Source: Actinokineospora xionganensis (lineage in GTDB: Bacteria > Actinomycetota > Actinomycetes > Mycobacteriales > Pseudonocardiaceae). Taken from it: DNA of 64,000 nucleotides. Below the pieces are notes generated by a model, which ran no database searches, had not been told where the DNA came from, and saw only the letters and a program-made list of their open reading frames with translations. Of the stretch, positions 61,001 to 64,000 are shown piece after piece (the first letter of the stretch is position 1; every line of letters begins with the position of its first letter). Location: NCBI RefSeq assembly GCF_014323725.1, contig NZ_JABVED010000012.1:1-64000 (forward strand), read 5' to 3'. The position numbers were made by a program, and so were the translations under genes.

Positions 61001-61033
61001 GGAGCCCGGCACACCAGTGGTGTGCCGGGCTCC
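61001..61033 (-). terminator. Long perfect hairpin terminator of the permease operon
   Basis: A 16-nt arm starting GGAGCCCGGCACACCA is repeated inverted after a single central base. It lies 14 nt beyond the stop of the DUF1980 gene. It lacks a clear U tract on either side, so it may work bidirectionally or through stem stability alone. Confidence 0.7.
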
Positions 61034-61046
61034 GAATTGAGTTGTG

Positions 61047-61862
61047 TCAGGCCTCGTACGGGTTTTCGGGTTGTGGGATCTGGACCATGGACGCCACCGT
61101 CAGGGACGGCACGTAGTCCGTCTCCTTGGTCGCGGTGCCCGGCTGGAACTGGCCCGTCACCTCCAGCCACGTGTCGTTCGCCAGTCCAGCGGTGCCGGGG
61201 CCGTCGAGTTTGACCTTCACCGGGAAGGCGTCGGCGGCGCAGCAGGCGATGGACAGGCGGGCCAGGTAGGTGGCGCCGTCCTGGGTCACCACGAAGCCGG
61301 TGAGGCGCACGGTCCGGTTGTCGAGTGACTTGCCCGAGTCCCAGGCCGCGCGGGCGGCGAAGTCGCTCATCGCCAGGGAGACGACGTCGCCCTGGGGGAT
61401 GGGTGGGAACGTGGTGGAGCCGTCGGTGCCCGACGAGCGGGTGGCGGCGGCGCGGTTGTCCCCGCGCATGACGGAGTCGGCGCCCAGGGCGGGCGGGGCC
61501 ACCAGGAAGATCGCCAGCACCGGCAGCAGCAACAGCCAGGCACTCTTCGCCGAGTGGTGGTGTTCGCAGTCGTCGTCGCCGTGGTCATCGTGGTCGTCGT
61601 GGGCGGCGGGCTTCGCGGTGGGAGCGGCGCCGTCGCTGTCGGCGCCGAAGTTGAGTTGCACCGCCGCGGGCGCAGGCTCGCGGGCCGACACCAGGTCGCG
61701 CCCGATGGAAACCGCCGCCAAGGCGACCATGATCACGCCGCCCGCGATCAGCCAGTACTGGTGGGCGGGCTTGACGTAGAGCAGGTAGGTGCCGGTGAAC
61801 GAGATCTTCAGCAGCGCGCCGCCGACCAGGACCAGCAGGATGTTCTGCGTTTCGCGCCTCAT
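61047..61862 (-). CDS. TIGR03943/DUF1980 permease-partner protein with His/Asp-rich loop
   Basis: 271 aa. Two N-terminal helices (NILLVLVGGALLKISF, YWLIAGGVIMVALAAVSI) are followed by a cytoplasmic loop DDHDDHGDDDCEHHH that looks like a metal-binding patch, a third helix (AWLLLLPVLAIFLVAPPALG), and an extracytoplasmic OB-like domain (VRLTGFVV, LSIACCAADAFPVKVKL with a CC pair). This is the YcgQ-type partner of DUF318 permeases. ATGA overlap with the permease gene. Proximity to the Zur/SmtB genes suggests zinc or another divalent metal. Confidence 0.85.
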   Translation of the reverse strand: MRRETQNILLVLVGGALLKISFTGTYLLYVKPAHQYWLIAGGVIMVALAAVSIGRDLVSAREPAPAAVQLNFGADSDGAAPTAKPAAHDDHDDHGDDDCEHHHSAKSAWLLLLPVLAIFLVAPPALGADSVMRGDNRAAATRSSGTDGSTTFPPIPQGDVVSLAMSDFAARAAWDSGKSLDNRTVRLTGFVVTQDGATYLARLSIACCAADAFPVKVKLDGPGTAGLANDTWLEVTGQFQPGTATKETDYVPSLTVASMVQIPQPENPYEA

Positions 61863-62965
61863 CCGACACCCCCAAGGAAGATCACGCCTGAGATGACCGC
61901 GCAGGCCACGGCCACGATGAACGTGGCGGGTGCGAAGCGCATCGCGAAGGACTTGCCGAAGGTGCCCGCCTGCAGGGCGAACAGCTTCACGTCGATGGCC
62001 GGGCCGACCACCAGGAAGACCAGCTTGGGCAGCAGCGGCATGCCCGCGATGGAGGCGGCGACAAAGGCGTCGGCCTCACTGCACAGGGCCAGCAGCACCG
62101 CGAGGACGGCCATCACGATGACACCGAGGATGATCTGCTCGCCGAGTGTGTTGATCCATTCGCGCGGGATGGCGACGTTCAGGACCGCGGCGGTGAAACC
62201 ACCGATGACCAGGAAGCCGCCTGCGTCCACTAGGTCGGCGCGGGAGGTCTCGAAGAACATCCGCCAGCGGGAGCGGCCGTCCTGCTCGGGCAGCCTGCGC
62301 AGAGCGCGCTCGATGATCCACTCGGCCTTGCCGAAGCGGGCCCACAGCCAGCCCATGATGATCGCCGTGGCGAGCGAACCCGCCAGGCGGGCCGCGACCA
62401 TGCCCGGACTGTTCGGGAACGCGACGCTGGTGGCGACCAGGACGATCGGGTTGACCGCGGGCGCGGCCAGCAGGAACGCCAGCGCGACCGAGGTCGGGAC
62501 GCCCTGCTGCATCAGCCTGCGGGCCACCGGCACGGCCGCGCACTCACACGTCGGCAGCGCCACGCCCGCCATACCCGCCACCGGGACGGCGAAGGCCTGC
62601 TTCTTCGGCAGCATCTTCTCGAGCACCCGCGCGGGCACGAAGGCCGCGATGGCGCCGCTGATCATCACACCGAGGACCAGGAACGGCAGCGCCTGCACGC
62701 AGACGGCGACGAAGATCGTCGAGCCGGTCTGGATGGCCGGGACGTCGAGCCAGGAGGCCAGCCACTGCTGCCCTATTAGCGCGACGACCAACAGGCCGCA
62801 CAGCACCTCCAGGGAGGTGATGCGGCGCTTGGGCTCCTCGGGCGAAGCCTTCGGCTCGGCTCGCTCAGCCACGGCGACGCTGGACTCGGATTGCGCGGTG
62901 GCGCCTTCCTGAGCAGGCGAAACGTCCTCGACAGGGTCGGCTTTGTCAGCCGGTTCTTTGCTCAT
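61859..62965 (-). CDS. DUF318/ArsP-type permease
   Basis: 368 aa. A charged N-terminus of about 50 residues precedes eight or so helices. The family motif LPTCECAAVPVARRLMQQGVPTSVALAFLLAAPAVNPIVL contains the conserved Cys pair, repeated in degenerate form as ALCSEADAFVAAS in the second half. YraQ/YcgR/ArsP relatives export or import metal(loid)s. Co-transcribed with the His-rich partner. Confidence 0.87.
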   Translation of the reverse strand: MSKEPADKADPVEDVSPAQEGATAQSESSVAVAERAEPKASPEEPKRRITSLEVLCGLLVVALIGQQWLASWLDVPAIQTGSTIFVAVCVQALPFLVLGVMISGAIAAFVPARVLEKMLPKKQAFAVPVAGMAGVALPTCECAAVPVARRLMQQGVPTSVALAFLLAAPAVNPIVLVATSVAFPNSPGMVAARLAGSLATAIIMGWLWARFGKAEWIIERALRRLPEQDGRSRWRMFFETSRADLVDAGGFLVIGGFTAAVLNVAIPREWINTLGEQIILGVIVMAVLAVLLALCSEADAFVAASIAGMPLLPKLVFLVVGPAIDVKLFALQAGTFGKSFAMRFAPATFIVAVACAVISGVIFLGGVG

Positions 62966-63005
62966 CAGCGCTGGCTCCGGCGATGCAGGGTGGTCACGCG
63001 GCGAA

Positions 63006-63025
63006 TGATGCCATTATGCGCATCA
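63006..63025. promoter_or_regulatory. Inverted repeat upstream of the permease operon
   Basis: TGATGC-N8-GCATCA, with ATGC repeated at the centre, 41 nt upstream of the permease start and touching the stop of the preceding gene. It does not fit the usual actinobacterial Zur box (TGAAAATnATTTTCA-like), so if functional it may serve the SmtB-like or another regulator. Confidence 0.35.
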
Positions 63026-63469
63026 AGTTGGGGAGTCCCCTGTAGCACTTTGTTCACTGGCTGTTCCCAGCAACTCGGTCCTCAACTGTGAAGCAGTGGA
63101 AACGACCAGCATGAGCAGGGTGCCGAGGGCGCTGACACCCAGGCCGTCGGCCGGGAACGCGTAACGCAGGGTCACATCCATCCCCCGGTCCGTGTGGACC
63201 ACGCCGAGTGTCCCGAACAGCCCCTGCCCCGCCCGTTCGGCCGCGGAGATGGCCAGCGCGGGCTCGTCGGGCAGGTCCCAGGCGACCACGCAGGTCAGGC
63301 TCAGGACCGTGAGGCCCTCGGCGAGTTGCATCGCCTGCACGGCCGAGGGCACGTCGCCGTGCCGGAAGGTCAGCGCGCCGTCGTCGTCGACGTTGACGTC
63401 GTGGTAGCTCTCCAGGGCCTCACGGGCCTTGGTGAGCAGGTCAGCGGTGGTGACGGCCTCGCTGGTCAT
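63023..63469 (-). CDS. Conserved hypothetical between zur region and uppS (Rv2360c-like position)
   Basis: 148 aa. [57 protein letters not shown] and a second half ending [24 protein letters not shown] suggest a YbjN/type III-chaperone-like alpha/beta fold. M. tuberculosis has a hypothetical gene at the same place between furB and uppS. ATG 63469 overlaps the uppS stop (ATGA). Function unknown. Confidence 0.75.
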   Translation of the reverse strand: MTSEAVTTADLLTKAREALESYHDVNVDDDGALTFRHGDVPSAVQAMQLAEGLTVLSLTCVVAWDLPDEPALAISAAERAGQGLFGTLGVVHTDRGMDVTLRYAFPADGLGVSALGTLLMLVVSTASQLRTELLGTASEQSATGDSPT

Positions 63470-64000
63470 GCGCCTCCTCCTGGGTTGAGCTGGGCGGCCA
63501 CCTCGGCCGAGTCGGCCGCGGCGCCGAACCGGCGGTCGCGGCGGGCGTAGGTCTCGATCGCCTGCCAGAGGTGGAGGCGGTCGAAGTCGGGCCACAGGAC
63601 GTCCTGGAACACCATCTCCGCGTACGCCGACTGCCACAGCAGGAAGTTCGACGTCCGTTCCTCCCCCGACGGCCGGATGAACAGGTCGACGTCGGGCATC
63701 TCCGGCTGGTATAGGTACTTGCCGATCGTGCGTTCGTCGACCTTCTCGGGGTTGAGCTTCCCGGCGGCGGCCAGCCGAGCGATCTCGCGGGCCGCGTCAC
63801 CGAGTTCGGCGCGGCCGCCGTAGTTGATGCACATGGCGAGGTTGAGCACGTCGTTGTCCTTGGTGCGCTCCTGCGCGGACTCCAGCGTGTTGATGACGCT
63901 GCGCCACAGCCGCGGCCTGCGCCCCGCCCACCGGACCCGGACACCCATCTCGTCCAGTTCGTCGGTGCGGCGGCCGATGACGTCGCGGGAGAAGCCCATG
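63466..64000 (-). CDS. uppS: Isoprenyl (decaprenyl) diphosphate synthase, partial
   Basis: C-terminal 178 residues of a cis-prenyltransferase; the 5' end lies outside the window. Conserved regions III-V are present: [19 protein letters not shown]-like [41 protein letters not shown] and [15 protein letters not shown]. The enzyme makes the polyprenyl carrier used in peptidoglycan and arabinogalactan synthesis. The missing N-terminus contains the catalytic Asp and P-loop. Confidence 0.93.
   Translation of the reverse strand, partial: MGFSRDVIGRRTDELDEMGVRVRWAGRRPRLWRSVINTLESAQERTKDNDVLNLAMCINYGGRAELGDAAREIARLAAAGKLNPEKVDERTIGKYLYQPEMPDVDLFIRPSGEERTSNFLLWQSAYAEMVFQDVLWPDFDRLHLWQAIETYARRDRRFGAAADSAEVAAQLNPGGGA

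Noticed and set aside
63006-63025. Zur box
   Set aside because: Lacks the TGAAAAT-n-ATTTTCA-like core expected for actinobacterial Zur.

Overview
The window is high-GC chromosomal DNA from an actinomycete. A Pseudonocardiaceae-like organism is my best inference. The grounds are strong G/C bias at third codon positions, many GTG starts and ATGA/GTGA stop-start overlaps, a mycothiol-type DinB-fold protein, and a mycobacterial-type desaturase/reductase pair. The gene content from about 47.4 kb to the end (dnaG, dgt, glyS, smtB-like arsR, zur/furB, a small conserved gene, uppS) matches in content and approximate order the Mycobacterium tuberculosis dnaG-dgt-glyS-smtB-furB-uppS region. No rRNA operon, phage, integrase or CRISPR array is visible. 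The only mobile DNA is a decayed IS200/IS605-type tnpB remnant at about 16.5 kb.

Region by region. 0-3.3 kb: a FabR/DesT-like TetR regulator diverges from a ferredoxin-reductase/acyl-desaturase operon, with a palindromic operator overlapping the promoter. 3.4-16.5 kb: mostly single metabolic genes, including a TPP enzyme plus FAD 2-hydroxyacid dehydrogenase pair, exonuclease III, FAD oxidoreductases, an AraC regulator, a GNAT acetyltransferase, a membrane gene with an apparent frameshift, a GDSL hydrolase and OsmC. 17-23.6 kb: a tightly coupled branched-chain-type ABC transporter operon ending in a membrane protein and a VanY-like lipoprotein. 23.7-33.8 kb: a secreted subtilase, a membrane Ser/Thr kinase, and a convergent operon of an FN3 surface protein, MoxR ATPase, DUF58 protein and a transglutaminase-like protein lacking its catalytic Cys and His. 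34-37.9 kb: a G3E GTPase, small membrane proteins and a second exonuclease III. 37.9-43.4 kb: a complete fructose PTS operon (fruR, fruK, EIIA, EIIBC, HPr, EI). 44.6-45.0 kb: tRNA-Asn and a CAT-anticodon tRNA next to a hydrolase remnant.

45-57 kb: MOSC and Tam-like methyltransferase genes under a perfect 24-bp palindrome, dnaG, an ECF41-type sigma factor with its probable target (a carboxymuconolactone decarboxylase-like gene carrying the consensus ECF41 promoter), a serpin with a predicted Met-Ser reactive bond, dgt, a YdcF-like protein and glyS. 57.6-58.9 kb: a non-coding block containing eight exact copies of a 77-bp repeat. 59.2-63 kb: a metal-homeostasis neighbourhood (SmtB-like ArsR, Zur-like Fur, and a permease pair whose small partner has a His/Asp-rich loop) interrupted by an A/T-richer two-gene cassette encoding a ribbon-helix-helix/RAMA-like protein. 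The window ends inside uppS.

The strongest leads are the ECF41 promoter-sigma pair, the predicted cytosolic serpin, the pseudo-transglutaminase in the kinase/MoxR/DUF58/FN3 locus, and the 77-bp repeat array. All functions are read from sequence by eye; no database search was run.
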